From Hypericum androsaemum (taxonomy: Eukaryota; Streptophyta; Magnoliopsida; Malpighiales; Hypericaceae), in assembly GCA_963995505.1 (NCBI GenBank), contig OZ023197.1:2649001-2713000 (forward strand): a stretch of 64,000 nucleotides of DNA. Direction: 5' to 3'. Made by a program: the position numbers and the translations under genes. The notes beneath the pieces were generated by a model, which made no database searches, was not told the DNA's origin, and saw only the letters and a program-made list of their open reading frames with translations. This document shows, piece after piece, positions 44,471 through 55,241 of this stretch. The stretch's first letter is position 1. Each line of letters opens with the position of its first letter.

Positions 44471-47250
44471 GAGATTTATGTTCAGAACACCAAAAGTTGT
44501 TTGGTGTTCGTATGGATCTGTACAAAGCTGACGACCAAGTGGCGGACAATACACTACCCTCGGGCCTATTCCCAGATTGGACGGGGGAAGAGAAATGCCA
44601 ACTCGCTCGCACTGTAGAGGCCAAGGAGATTTATGAGGCCCTTTTCCAGATGAGCCCGTTGAAGGCCCCTGGTCTTGACGGTTTCCAAGCAATTTTTTAC
44701 CGAAAGTGCTGGAGTACTGTCAAGAATTCAGTTATCTCATTTGTGCAGGATGCTTTCCGAACTGGCCACGTTCCTCCGGAGCTGAACGAGACATTATTGG
44801 TGCTTATACCCAAGGTGGCAGGCCCGGAAAGTATTCAGAACTTTAGGCCAATTAGTTTGTGTTCGGTGGTCTACAAGTTGCTGACTAAAATTCTTGTAAA
44901 CCGGATCAAAAGCAAGCTGCCGGATGTGATTGCCCCGACACAAGGGAGCTTTGTACCTGGGAGGCAAATCTCAGATAATGTAGTGGTCTTTCAGGAAGTG
45001 CTCCACTCTATGAGATCAAAGGAAGGAAAGGTGGGCTGGATGGCCGTAAAAATTGACTTGGAAAAGGCCTATGATTGCATCCGTTTGGATTTTTTAGCTT
45101 CGACGTTAGAGGACGTGGGACTGCCATTGGAGATGCGAAGGATTATTATGAGTTGTGTCTCTGGATAAAAAATGAGGCTACTTTGGAATGGTGAAGTGAC
45201 TACTGAGTTCCAACCTTCTCGGGAAATCCGACAAGGAGATCCAATGTCGCCCTATCTATTTGTTTTGTGCATGGAGAAGCTGGCGCATTGGATCATAGTG
45301 GCGATGGCGCAAAAGAGATGGAGACCTATACGCCTGACACGGAAGGGTCCACACCTGTCACACCTTTTTTTTGCTGACGATGTTATTCTGTTTGCAGAGG
45401 CGACGCTTGACCAGGTGGAGGTGATAAAATGTGGACTAGATAGCTTTTGTTCGGAGTCGGGGAAAAAGTTAAGCTTGCCAAAGTCCCGTGTGTTCTTCTC
45501 AAAAAATGTCTCAAGAGCGAGAGCTAAACAGTTGAGTAGCACGTTGGGTATTCAAACCACTTCGGATCTTGGAAAGTACCTTGGGATTCCGGCCCTACAT
45601 AGAAAAGGCACAAAATAGATTGGCAGGCTGGAAGGCGAAGCAGCTAACCATGGCGGGAAGAATTATACTTGTCTGCTCAGTACTCAATACCATTCCACTG
45701 TACGCAATGCAGACTGTTCATCTCCCTCGAAGTCTCTGTCAGAAGCTTGATTGTATTAGCAGAGACTTCTTGTGGGGCGACTCGGAGAGCACGCGAAAGG
45801 CGCACTTGGTGTCTTGGGATAAAGTATGCCTCCCAAAGACAGAAGGGGGCCTGGGGATAAGGAAGGCACGAGAAGCAAACGACTCCCTTCTGATCAAACT
45901 TGGCAGACTCCCTTCTAAGCAAGTTCCTCCATGTGAGTTGATGAAAAGGGTGGTAGACTACTGGAAGGCTAGGGTAGGCTGGGGCTGGGCCATTTTGGAG
46001 CACCTCCTATCCCCAATATGGCGTCAAAGGCTGGAAGCTACTTTCCTTGATGAAGATGGGAACACAGATGATATTTTGGCATGGTGGCATTCCTCATCTG
46101 GTGAATTTAGTGCAAAATTAGCTTATCTAGCTTTGGTTCATGAGACCAACCTACGGCCCATCTCTAGTTGCTTGTGGAAAAGAGTGTGGAAGGTCGAGGT
46201 TCCAGAGAAGATGAGGCTGTTCCTCTGGAAATGTGCGAAACAAAGACTATGGACTAATGCGGAAAGGCATAGGAGGAAGCTTGCCCCTAACCCGTACTGT
46301 CCGCAATGCCAAGGTAGACCAGAAACTCTCTTACACCTCATGCGGGACTGCCCGAAGACAAGAAGGTTCTGGTACAAACTTGTGCCCCCCTAGGGTCAGT
46401 CCCTCTTCTTCCAGTTACCTTTGTTACAGTGGCTGGAGGGTAATGCGGGGTTGGAGGCAGAGATAGAGTTGGGCGTTAAATGGAACACCATCTTTGCCAC
46501 TACCACGTGGTGGGTTTGGAGGTGGAGAAACGAGGAGATGTATGGTGAGCAAAAATACATGGGTGACAGACTGGAATTCCTGTTGGGGCAGGCGAAGGAA
46601 TTTGCGGAAGCCTGGTCCCAGGAAAAGTTGGCAAGCAGGAGACAGAGAACGCAGGTAGAAAAGAAAATCAAGTGGGATCCGCCTCCTGAGGGATGGGTTA
46701 AGCTTAACACTGACGGTTCCTCCAAAGGAAACCCCGGACTTGCTGGAGGGGGTGGAGTAATACGGGACGACCGGGGCTTCTGGGTGACGGGATTTGTAAA
46801 TAGCACAGGGGTCAGCAACTCCCTCACATCAGAGATTTGGGCTATCTGGAGAGGCCTTTGCCTAGCTTGGACGAAGGGACTGAAGAAGATCCTGGTGGAA
46901 ACCGACTCGCAAGTAGCTGCGAAATGCCTTACCGAGGGTATAGCGAAGGAGCATCCACTATCAGCCCTCGTGATTAATTGCCGTAACCTCATTAGCCGTC
47001 AATGGCAAGTCGAGGTCCTTCACTGTTATAGGGAGAGTAACAAAGTCGCAGACTGGCTGTCCAACTTTGCACTCCATTTTGGTTTAGGTTTCCATATTTT
47101 GGAGCTCCCACCTTCAGATTGTATTCCTCTGTTGAAAGAAGATAGTATTGGGGTGGGCTCTATGCGTTTATGTTCTTTGTAGTCTTGACTCTTATGTCTT
47201 TTTCTAATGATTCGGGCGGCTAAGGCCCACCATTTCCACCCAAAAAAAAG
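44471..47250 (+). mobile_element. 5'-truncated plant LINE inserted in the ELP4 relic
   Basis: It starts inside the reverse-transcriptase region and ends with a short A-run (CAAAAAAAAG, 47241-47250), as expected for target-primed reverse transcription. Compared with the ELP4 flank, about 40 bases of target are missing and no target duplication is seen. There is no endonuclease domain, so it was dead on arrival. Confidence 0.88.
44512..47182 (+). pseudogene. LINE ORF2 remnant: RT, zinc domain, RNase H
   Basis: Reverse transcriptase: KAPGLDGFQAIFYRKCW, NFRPISLCSVVYKLLTKI, GRQISDNVVVFQEVLHSM, AVKIDLEKAYDCIRLDFL, REIRQGDPMSPYLFVLCMEK and the catalytic HLFFADDVILF. Then RLAGWKAKQLTMAGR, a zinc-binding CPQCQGRPETLLHLMRDCP, and an RNase H with KLNTDGSSKGNPGLAGGGG, SEIWAIWRGL and VETDSQVA. 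A TAA at 45166-45168 and frameshifts near 45600 and 46400 break it. The C-terminal RNase H places it in the plant LINE lineage that gained this domain. Confidence 0.9.
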
Positions 47251-47934
47251 ATGGCGCATATGAATCTCTACCCAGAAGCATTATCATGGGGAGAGTGCGA
47301 ACTTTGATCTTAGATTGGTGTTCGTTTAATTAGAAATCAGCATTAGCGTTTTGTTTAAACATTCGGTCCTCGTCTATGTTGTCATGAACCAACAAGCAAT
47401 TAGATCAACTGGTGAAGTAATTAAACTAACTCAACCCTTTTTCGAGTTTGAATTTTAGAGAATGTACTAGTGTTAAATACTTTTTGTAATCTTTCAAAGT
47501 TCTTACCAGCTCAAAACTGCATTAGTGGACCCCCAGGATACTAAATGATATAAACCAAAATAATAATAACCTATGTTGTCGTGACTCGTGATCACTTCTT
47601 CTCGAATATAAACCAGTTACTAACTACGCTTTTACTATGTTTATTCTTGATTTAACCATAGATCTGGACAAATATGAATCTTCAATGGAAACCTCATCCG
47701 AAACGAAATAGAATTTTTGGTATCATAGATAACAATAGCCGAACAGATCCGAACACGAGTATAGATCTAAAATGACCAAGAAACGACTTGTCTCCTTTAT
47801 TCAACGAAAAACTATTCAAGAGTAAAACAAGATTGCCACTTTTGAGTAGGATCAGAGCCATAACATTTTTTTTAACGGAGAAACGTTCGGTACAATTCTG
47901 TGAATAATTTTTCGCTAGCTAATAAGTTCCGATT
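47251..47934. other. ELP4 3' flank and DEFL 3' flank, duplicated
   Basis: Bases 47268-47470 continue the ELP4 3' flank interrupted by the LINE; 47575-47780 copy the segment also at 32280 and 40255. No gene. Confidence 0.7.
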
Positions 47935-48534
47935 TCAGTAGATGCATTTGCATACTTTCTTTTTTATTTTACGGTTGGTAACAGACTCTTTCTTCCCCTC
48001 CGTTATCGCGCAGATAGTCTGGCAGAATTTGGTGTCGCACTCCCTCCCGCATCGGTATCACTATAGATTGATCTTCATAATCGGACTTTTGCCCAATATA
48101 GTGTATAGTGTCCCCTTTTAAAAAGTTTTAAAAAAAAAAGTCCATATGAAAAATATTCCGAGTATGGTGTCTATACGTAATAAATATTTTTTCCCGTGCT
48201 GTGCTAATATATTACGGATTTTTAACCTTTACTGTGCTTTACTCCGATTTTATAACCCATAGTATACTGGAACATAAGATTTTGAGTTTTTTTTTACTCC
48301 GGATTAAAAATCTGTAGTGCGTCGGGGAAAATATCCCGTAGTGTGCTGACCCCAAGTAGTTTGAGTTCATGTATTTCCCATTCCCGACCCATTTATTTGC
48401 TTCTGTAATAAAAAGCCAAGTTCCGGATATTGGTACTAATGGCTGAAAGTGGCAATTACTCTAATTACTCTGACATTTTCTTTTTTTGGCTGGTTTTCGT
48501 CAATTGTCATCTGTAATAAATATTAAATTTTTGT

Positions 48535-48730
48535 TTCGTGTTTTATATTGTTAGCAGAAATATCGATATTTAGTTAATATTTATTTATTTATATATTATT
48601 TTGTGTGTTGCCTTCACGGGTTACACTGAGTCCTTGTTTCGTGTTTTATATTGTTAGCAGAAATATCGATATTTATCTAATATTTATTTATTTAGATATT
48701 ATTTTATGTGTTGCCTTCACTGGTTGTACC
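48535..48730. repeat. Tandem repeat of about 98 bp inside the transposon
   Basis: Two units starting at about 48535 and 48634, each with TTTCGTGTTTTATATTG, AGCAGAAATATCGATATTT and GTGTTGCCTTCAC. A third partial unit is at 49180-49204, now separated from the others by the inserted MITE. Confidence 0.85.
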
Positions 48731-49169
48731 TAGACCTGACCACGGTTCAAATTTGGACGAATTCGAATTCATCAAAACATTAAACCATATTAAATTCTTC
48801 ACAAGATGAATCGAATACGAATTATAAATTTTTGAATTCGAATAGAATTATAATCAAATTATAACCGAATTATAACCGAATTTTTCCCTCTCAACCCCCC
48901 CCCCCATTTTATTTAAATTTTTTTAACATATATTATTATTATATGTACATGAATTTGAATCGAATTTAACTCGAATCAAATTTTCGAATCAAATTCGAAT
49001 TAAATTCGCCAGTTTTGCGAATTATAAATATATTGAACCGTATTCAATTCGTTTTATGACGAATTTGAATCGAATTTTTTACGAATCGAATTATTGACAA
49101 ATCAAATCAATTTTTAACGAATCGAATCGAATCAAATTACGAATCAGATTCAATTCATGGCCAGGTCTA
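48731..49169. mobile_element. hAT-type MITE nested in the transposon (439 bp)
   Basis: Ends TAGACCTGACCACGG and reverse TAGACCTGGCCATGA form inverted repeats. The flanks are GTTGTACC (48723-48730) and ATTGTACC (49170-49177), an 8-bp duplication with one change, as for hAT elements. The interior is AT-rich with many GAATC/GATTC motifs and a C-run near 48898. No coding. Confidence 0.8.
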
Positions 49170-50281
49170 ATTGTACCGAGTCGTTGTTTCGTGTTTTATA
49201 TTGAGGCAAATAAATGGGTCGGGAATGGGAAATACATGAACTCAAACTACTTCTTGGTGGGGTCAGCACACTACGGGATATTTTTTCTTAGTGCAACACA
49301 CTACGGGTTTTTAATCCGGAGTAAAAAAAAAAATTCAAAATCTTCTCTTCCAGCATACTACGACGGGTTATAAAACCGGAGTAAAGCGCGATAAGAGTTA
49401 AAAATTTGTAGTATGCTAATACAGTACGGGAAAAAATTTATTATGTATAGATATTATATCCGAAATACTTTTTATATAGATCCTTTTTTTGTAAATTTTT
49501 TAAAAGGGACACTATATTGGGGAAAAACCCGCATAATCAAGATTTTGTTCCCTTCCTTCCACCTGGGACGACATCATTCCTACAGCAACTGCATCAGAAT
49601 AAAGTGACAAATTACAATTAGGTCACTCGAATTAAGAGAATAGATTGTGCATTTTGCGGCCTAAGAGTATTTAACTCTGAATGTAAAGTTCTTAAAATCT
49701 AAGAGGTATTTTTTTAAAAGGTAAGACTTTAAAAGATAACGATTCCAACTCTTTTGAAATTCCACGGAAAAAAAAGGAGGGGGGAATTAAAATTAGCCCA
49801 TGTTGCAATTTTTTTTACTTTATTGAACATTTCCTGTATACAGAAAATAAAGTAATGGCGGATTAGAAAATAATTATATTACCACTAAGATTTTGCGTCC
49901 CTACTATCAACCAGTTAACTTAAATTAGACAAACATGGAGGTGGCTAAGTGTTGTAGTTATGTAGGGTATATGGATGACAAAGAGGATTTGTTAAATGAA
50001 GAGTTTTACTAAAAAATAATGGTTGTTTTATCCCATTCAATTGATATGAATTCAATGAAAAATTATAAATTGAATATAGAAGTCTCTATATGTATTTGAT
50101 GTGAAAGAATTAATCTTAAACATGATCCGACAGTCTTCAATTTTAAATATCAGAATTTCATATATTTGATATTAATTTATGTGTCATATATGTAAAACAC
50201 GAGATCTTTGAGAGAATTGCAAAAGTATACCTTGCACAACCAAAAGGATATTGATAAGCAAGCGAGTACAAGGGTGGCCAT

Positions 50282-51804
50282 TTGTGAAATGAAGAATTTC
50301 CTTCGCTATAGACTTTCTTTAAGGAATAATGAAATTAATAGAGGTTTTAATAAGAAGTTAATTAATTGAATATGTTATACAATTTTATGAGTTGTTTTCT
50401 TATATATAGTGTTGAGTACAATGAGACTGCCCAAAAAGGGAACACAAGCATTATCAATCTAGATTTTGATAAATTATGAGACTCCAAAAAAGGAAAACAA
50501 ACATTATCAAGCTAGATTTTGACCAAATATGAGATTGCTAAAAAAGGAAAAGAAACATTACAATCTACATTGTCAATAAAAGATGGTTTAATTGTAATCA
50601 AAGTAAAAAAATGTATATTTGGTTTCAAACGTAATAATTAGGGTTATGTGATTTTAGCTGTTGTCATGGTGTTGAAGCAAGTTTAGGTGGTGCCAATAAT
50701 TGAATGAGCAGCATTATCCATGTTGCGATATTTTTGAACTCATTTGGTCTATTTGGGTTTTCTTGTAGTGTTAGGCCCGTTAGGATTTGTATAATAGCTT
50801 CATTGTACACAATTTGACAGAATAGAGAGTTGATTGTTGTTTTCAGAATCCGAGGATTTTTATGAAAAGTGTTTTTTTTTTGCAATCGAGCCGTATTTTC
50901 CAGTTTTCATTTGTCGATCGAGCAATGACATGCTAAAATTTATCTTCGAGACTATCTTAGAGAGTTTGACGTTGCATAGTGCCCCTTTCAATCTAATTTT
51001 TTTAGTCAAAACGGTCATAAGTCCTTGATGAGAAATTGATTAAGGAAGATAGACTAGTATTGTTTAGTCTCTAATATTTTATAAATCAAACTGTTTAGTC
51101 TGATCTCTAATTCTAGTCTTTTTGGAACAAAATGGCATTGAAAATAATAAAATATATTTTTTCAGAAAAGTGGCCGAAATTAGGATTCTAGGACTAAAGA
51201 ATTTGATTTACGAAACATCAAAAATTAAACAACATTATTTTATAAACCGCGGTCGGACCATTGGTTTTTAAAAACCTGACCTATTAATGCAAAACCTTGT
51301 TTGTCTATTGAGCATTTCATGTATACAGAAAATATAGTAGTGGTCTACCCTAAAAAAAAAATAAAGTAGTGGTCCCCCTAAAAAAAAGTAGTGGTCGATT
51401 ACAAAAGTAATTTAATTTAAATCAATATTTTGCATGCCTGCTAGCAACAAATTAAGTGATTTTCATGGTGCACACATGTAGGGTATATGAATGACAAATA
51501 GGATTTGAGAAATAAAGAGATTCGCTGAAAAATAAGTAACAATTTGTTCTCTCCCATTGGATTAACATGAAATCAATGAATAGTTATAAAATGAATAGGA
51601 AATGAGATTTAAACTAACGACACTAGACGTTGTACAATGTTGTACAATTTAAAGAGATACAGGGTTTAAATTCTGTCAAATGTAATAATATAAATATTCA
51701 TTTAAAAAAAAATTATAAAATAAATAGAAATTTCTACTAGAATTAAATTAGATTTTGAATAACAGAGATTTAAAAAATGTGGATGTTTGAGAGAATTGCG
51801 ATAC
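50282..51804. other. Family A flanks and intron remnant, no gene
   Basis: 50282-50660 is the DEFL-4 upstream flank; 51290-51600 resembles the family A intron (GAGCATTTCATGTATACAGAAA, GCATGCCTGCTAGCAAC). The mature-peptide exon expected for the next copy is missing from 50670-51290. Confidence 0.6.
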
Positions 51805-51856
51805 CTAAGGCAATCAAAAGGATATTAATAATCAAGCAAGTATTAGAGATGACCAT
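51805..51856 (-). pseudogene. Orphan signal-peptide exon, DEFL-5
   Basis: A 52-base exon encoding MVISNTCLIINILLIAL with the same GT donor and phase as the other family A copies. No exon 2 follows on the minus strand, so this is a relic of a partly deleted gene. Confidence 0.7.
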
Positions 51857-52667
51857 CTGTGAAATGACGAATTTCCTTTGCTAGGCCTTCCTTGAGGAAT
51901 AATAAAATTAATAGATTTTTAAGAAGTTAATTAATCGAATATGTTATAAAATCTTGTGGCAATTTTGTATGAGTATTTATACCCTCTCATTTTCTTATAT
52001 GTAGTGTGGAGTATATAATGAGACTGTCAAAAAGGAAACAAGCATTATCCATCCAGATTTGGACCAAACTTTGAGACAGCGAAAGAAGGGAAACAAACAT
52101 TACATCATATATATTTTTGATTTATACCACTTGATATCTAATTTACTAATTGTGAAAATTTTCTTTCAACAAATATTTAACATTATTTATTTTGAAACAA
52201 TGTATCGAATTAAATATAAAAGATACAATTTGAACCACCGTCCCATAAACAATGTTTTATACGCTACATCGCAGCTATGATTGAAATTTAATCCACGACA
52301 TTGACATAATCATAATATTAATTGACTCTTAATTACGGGTGAGTTTATGTCATTTTTTAGTTTTGATCGAAAAAGTAAAACCGACGTTAAGATAGTTTAT
52401 TCATAAATATTTAAGCCTTCGATATCACGCTTTCAATTGAAACGGTTAAGTTGTAGATCAAATTCAACTCAAAATTTAAATTAGTTGGGGGCCGGATAGT
52501 CGATCATATAAAAAAAAACTAGGCCCCACACGGTAGCCCGCCCACCCGACCGACCGACCTTCCTCTCGACAGAAACCTCAAACCCTAAATTCCCAACCTC
52601 CTCCGTCCTTCCTCAACACTTTTTTTTTTCTCTCTAAAACCCTAGGCAAAAGAAAAGAAAAGAAAAA
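51857..52667. other. DEFL-5 upstream flank and leader of the coiled-coil gene
   Basis: To about 52110 it matches the family A upstream flanks. From about 52575 it is the CT-rich leader of the coiled-coil gene, shared with copy 2 at 43120. Confidence 0.6.
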
Positions 52668-53171
52668 ATGCCGGCTCAGGAAATGCTTACCTTAGAAGAT
52701 ATAGAGCAATTAGCCCGTAATTATGCTGCATCCGCCATCATTTTTTTGGAAATCGGTCGTGAATTGGAAAAATCGCGTGCTGAAGTCGAAAAGCTTCGCC
52801 GAGAGATCGATTCGGTTCCGGAAGGGGACCCCGTGGGCGTGCGCGAAGCTCTCGAGCGACTTCTGAGGGACGAGCGGAGGAACGCGGATCTGATCGATGA
52901 GGAACGGGTCAGAGTCGCTGCCGTTTACGAGCTCGAGAGAGAAGAGTTCAAGAACCAATCCGCGGAGTTCAGGGAGTACCACGCGAACAGAGGCGGCTTC
53001 ACCCACGTTTTCACCCGCCCCTCGTCGGCCCTCGCTGTTGCTAACATGTGTAAGTTCGATGACCATCCGGGGTTCAAGAACGGTACGTTTTCGATTGGAG
53101 ACAGTGTTTCTCCGGCAGCTAGAAGGGCTATCGTGTCTATTTTTAATTGCAATGGAATCCCTTTCCACTAG
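52668..53171 (+). CDS. Coiled-coil protein of 167 residues, intact copy
   Basis: A single-exon frame MPAQEMLTLEDIEQLARNY to FNCNGIPFH. Residues about 25-100 are strongly charged and helical with heptad-like spacing (LEKSRAEVEKLRREIDSV, REALERLLRDERRN, DEERVRVAAVYELEREEFKN). The C-terminal third is uncharged and conserved between copies (FREYHANRGGFTHVFTRPSS, DDHPGFKNGTFSIGDSVSP). No signal peptide or membrane span. I recognise no domain and give no function. Support for a real gene: substitutions relative to copy 2 keep the frame open over 166 codons, the leader is CT-rich with A-rich bases before ATG, and a truncated third copy exists at 39.4 kb. Confidence 0.75.
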   Translation: MPAQEMLTLEDIEQLARNYAASAIIFLEIGRELEKSRAEVEKLRREIDSVPEGDPVGVREALERLLRDERRNADLIDEERVRVAAVYELEREEFKNQSAEFREYHANRGGFTHVFTRPSSALAVANMCKFDDHPGFKNGTFSIGDSVSPAARRAIVSIFNCNGIPFH

Positions 53172-53929
53172 GCAGCCGCTGCTGCGCGGGTGGGTGGTAG
53201 CGAGGATCAAGAATATATTGTTGGAGTCTGGAGTATGAGCTCGTTATTTTGTTTTGGATCAACTAACTTTAGGTGTTTTTCACTAAATCAACATACTCAT
53301 GAACTCGTAGTTTAGTTCTGTGTGGTAGTTTTGTGTTTGATTCGGGTACAACTAGTGCAATGGATCTTGTTAGTTGTTTATTGTTTTCTTGCATTGACTT
53401 TAGAATCAACGAAACTTACTTATCGTATGAGTAGAATTGCTTCCGTAGGAAATCATATGTTTCGTGTTATGATCATAGTCTGCGAGTCTTTATCTATCAT
53501 GAACTAGTAGTTCTTATGGTTGTTTTTGAGTTTGATTCGGGCACAACTGGTGCAACAGATCTTTTTAGTTTTTGATTGTCTTCCTGCATTGACCTTAGCA
53601 TTAAAGAAACGTAGAATTGTTTCTGGAGGAAATCGTATCTTTCATGTTCTGATCATCGTCTGTGAGTCGTTAGCATTTGTGTTTCTCTGCTTCTGATTCA
53701 TAATCAAAGTGATTTAATCATCTTAACTTTGTTTCGGTATCTCAATATTCTAAAGAATACTGAGTCAGTGTACCAATATTTATATGGAGCCCAGAGCAGC
53801 TGCATAGGTCCTGCAGACCAAAGTGCTACCCTCTTAGAATATAGTTCCTTGTTATAATATGCATAGTTTTACCCAACTGGTACTCTAGTTTGTTTAGACT
53901 TGACCGTTACATAAGTTGAATTCTGAGCG
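53172..53929 (+). repeat. 3' tail of the coiled-coil gene with internal duplication
   Basis: Two units of about 210 bp (from about 53305 and 53517) share TTTGATTCGGGTACAACT or a near match, TAGAATTG, TTTCGTGTTATGATCAT-like and CGTCTGTGAGTC words. A further module (GACTTTGTTTCGGTATCTCAA, GTGCTACCCTCTTAGAATATAG) is shared with 44060-44180 and 57140-57250. Confidence 0.75.
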
Positions 53930-54650
53930 ATGAGTTGCTGATGGATTTGGTCGGGGAAATTGTTTCGTTCTCTTTATCTCCCAAAATGGGATACATGGGT
54001 TGAGTATGGAAATTCTATTATGATATTAGAGCTTGTTGTCTTATTTTGGGTTGGATACGAAGGTCCTAACATTCTTAGGCGGTCTATGTTATGTCGGATA
54101 CACCCTTGTGATACGACGAGTACGTAGATGACTTTAGGAAGGTGAGCTTACCTGTTGTACCAGTTGTGTTTTGACCGATTGTTGATGATTAATATATAGG
54201 GAGCCAGTGCCCCTCTTTTATACAAAAGAAACATCCCAATACGGGTCACTGGTACGCTAGGCGGGGTGATCGATTTATCTTGGTTTGAAGAGTTTAATTT
54301 TATTTTTATATAGAAAAGTTTATTTTAAAGTTTAATTCCATTATGATATTAGAGGTTGTTATCCTATTTTGGGTTGGATACGAAGATTCTAACATCTAAA
54401 GACGGTCTATGTTGTGTCGGATACCTTTATGTCAGTGCCCTGATGTGTACTTGAATGACTTTAGGGGATGAGCTTACACTGTTGTACTCGTGTTTTGACC
54501 GGCTATTGATGATTAATATATATAGGGGCCAGTGCCCCTCTTTTATACAAAAGAAACATCCCTAGACGGGTCACTGGTACCCCAGGCGGGGTGATCCATT
54601 TATCTTGGTTTGAAAAGTTTAATTTTATATAGAAAAGTTTATTTTAATCC
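53930..54650. repeat. Tandem pair of about 330-bp repeats
   Basis: Each unit holds TTATGATATTAGAG, a GTCTATGTT(A/G)TGTCGGATAC stretch, GACCG(A/G)(C/T)T(A/G)TTGATGATTAATATA and ACGGGTCACTGGTAC before GGCGGGGTGAT. A third, more diverged copy lies at about 57420-57810. Right after the second unit the sequence jumps into a defensin-like exon. Confidence 0.8.
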
Positions 54651-54656
54651 CAAGAC

Positions 54657-54765
54657 GGGTCTGCCCGCCCCTTGTAAAACGACGCGCAATGCTTGTTGCA
54701 AATCTCGCTCGCGCATCCCAATTTTGGATTCATATCCAAAATAAGAGTTTTTGGTCCTCCATCAT
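54657..54765 (-). pseudogene. Defensin-like family B, copy 1, C-terminus lost
   Basis: After the acceptor TAATGCAG the frame reads DGGPKTLILDMNPKLGC and on to SEICNKHCASFYKGRAD, giving C-x4-C-x3-C, then breaks off where it meets the neighbouring repeat at the shared word AGACGGGT. The fourth to sixth cysteines are absent. The signal exon upstream is only a stub near 56745-56767 and the intron holds a solo LTR. The N-terminal frame is intact, unlike copy 2. Confidence 0.75.
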
Positions 54766-55241
54766 CTGCATTAGCCACAACATGCTGCTGCTACATTCAC
54801 GAATTAATCAATTAAAACCACGTCAGAAAAAAAACTACTAGTTAAAAGAAATATTGGAATACATTTTTAAATAAAGAAAATAACCATGTTAATTAAGCTC
54901 AATTATGCTCCAAAAAGTTTGGTGTGCGTTGTTTGACGCGATCATGTGGTGAGTGTGGAATGCATGAATCACACGATGTTTTAGAGAAACAACTATAACC
55001 CCGTGTTTTTTTTAAATGATTATTTTGGTCCAATTCCGATATGATTTTACCTTGGATTACATATCTTATGTAATTTTTTTAAAAGGTAAATTTTTATACT
55101 AAGAATAGAAGTAGACAAGGTTTGAATTTTGGACCTCTGTCATATTTACTACGTTTTATACCTTTAGGTCAAATGCCCTTTGACGTATCTTATGTAATTA
55201 CACTATGACCATGTCAATGTTCGAACTTTAGACCTCGTAAA
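54766..55241. other. Intron or flank of family B copy 1
   Basis: Closely matches 58210-58660 (AACCACGTCAGAAAAAAAAC, GAAATATTGGAATACATTTT, GAATCACACGATGTTT). No gene. Confidence 0.7.

Larger units (their letters stand above)
48083..49531. mobile_element. Long-TIR DNA transposon inserted in DEFL-4 exon 2 (1449 bp)
   Basis: Both ends carry inverted repeats of over 300 bp (shared words CCCAATATAGTG, CCGGATTAAAAATC-like, and GGGTCGGGAATGGGAAATAC near the inner edge). The target bases CATAATC occur at 48076-48082 and 49532-49538. A duplication of 7 (possibly more before decay) and long ends suggest a Mutator-like element, but the class is not certain. No transposase. Other family A copies show the uninterrupted exon. 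Confidence 0.8.
47935..50281 (-). pseudogene. Defensin-like DEFL-4 (family A), disrupted
   Basis: Exon 1 (50281-50231) matches the family A signal exon but has lost one base after the sixth position, shifting the frame. Exon 2 begins at 49588 and is split by a 1.4-kb transposon at 49531-48083; its second part runs to a TGA at 47935-47937. In that part the GVC element is replaced (three bases lost), removing the fourth cysteine, though the others and the final CKCIY remain. Three independent lesions make it a pseudogene. Confidence 0.85.
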
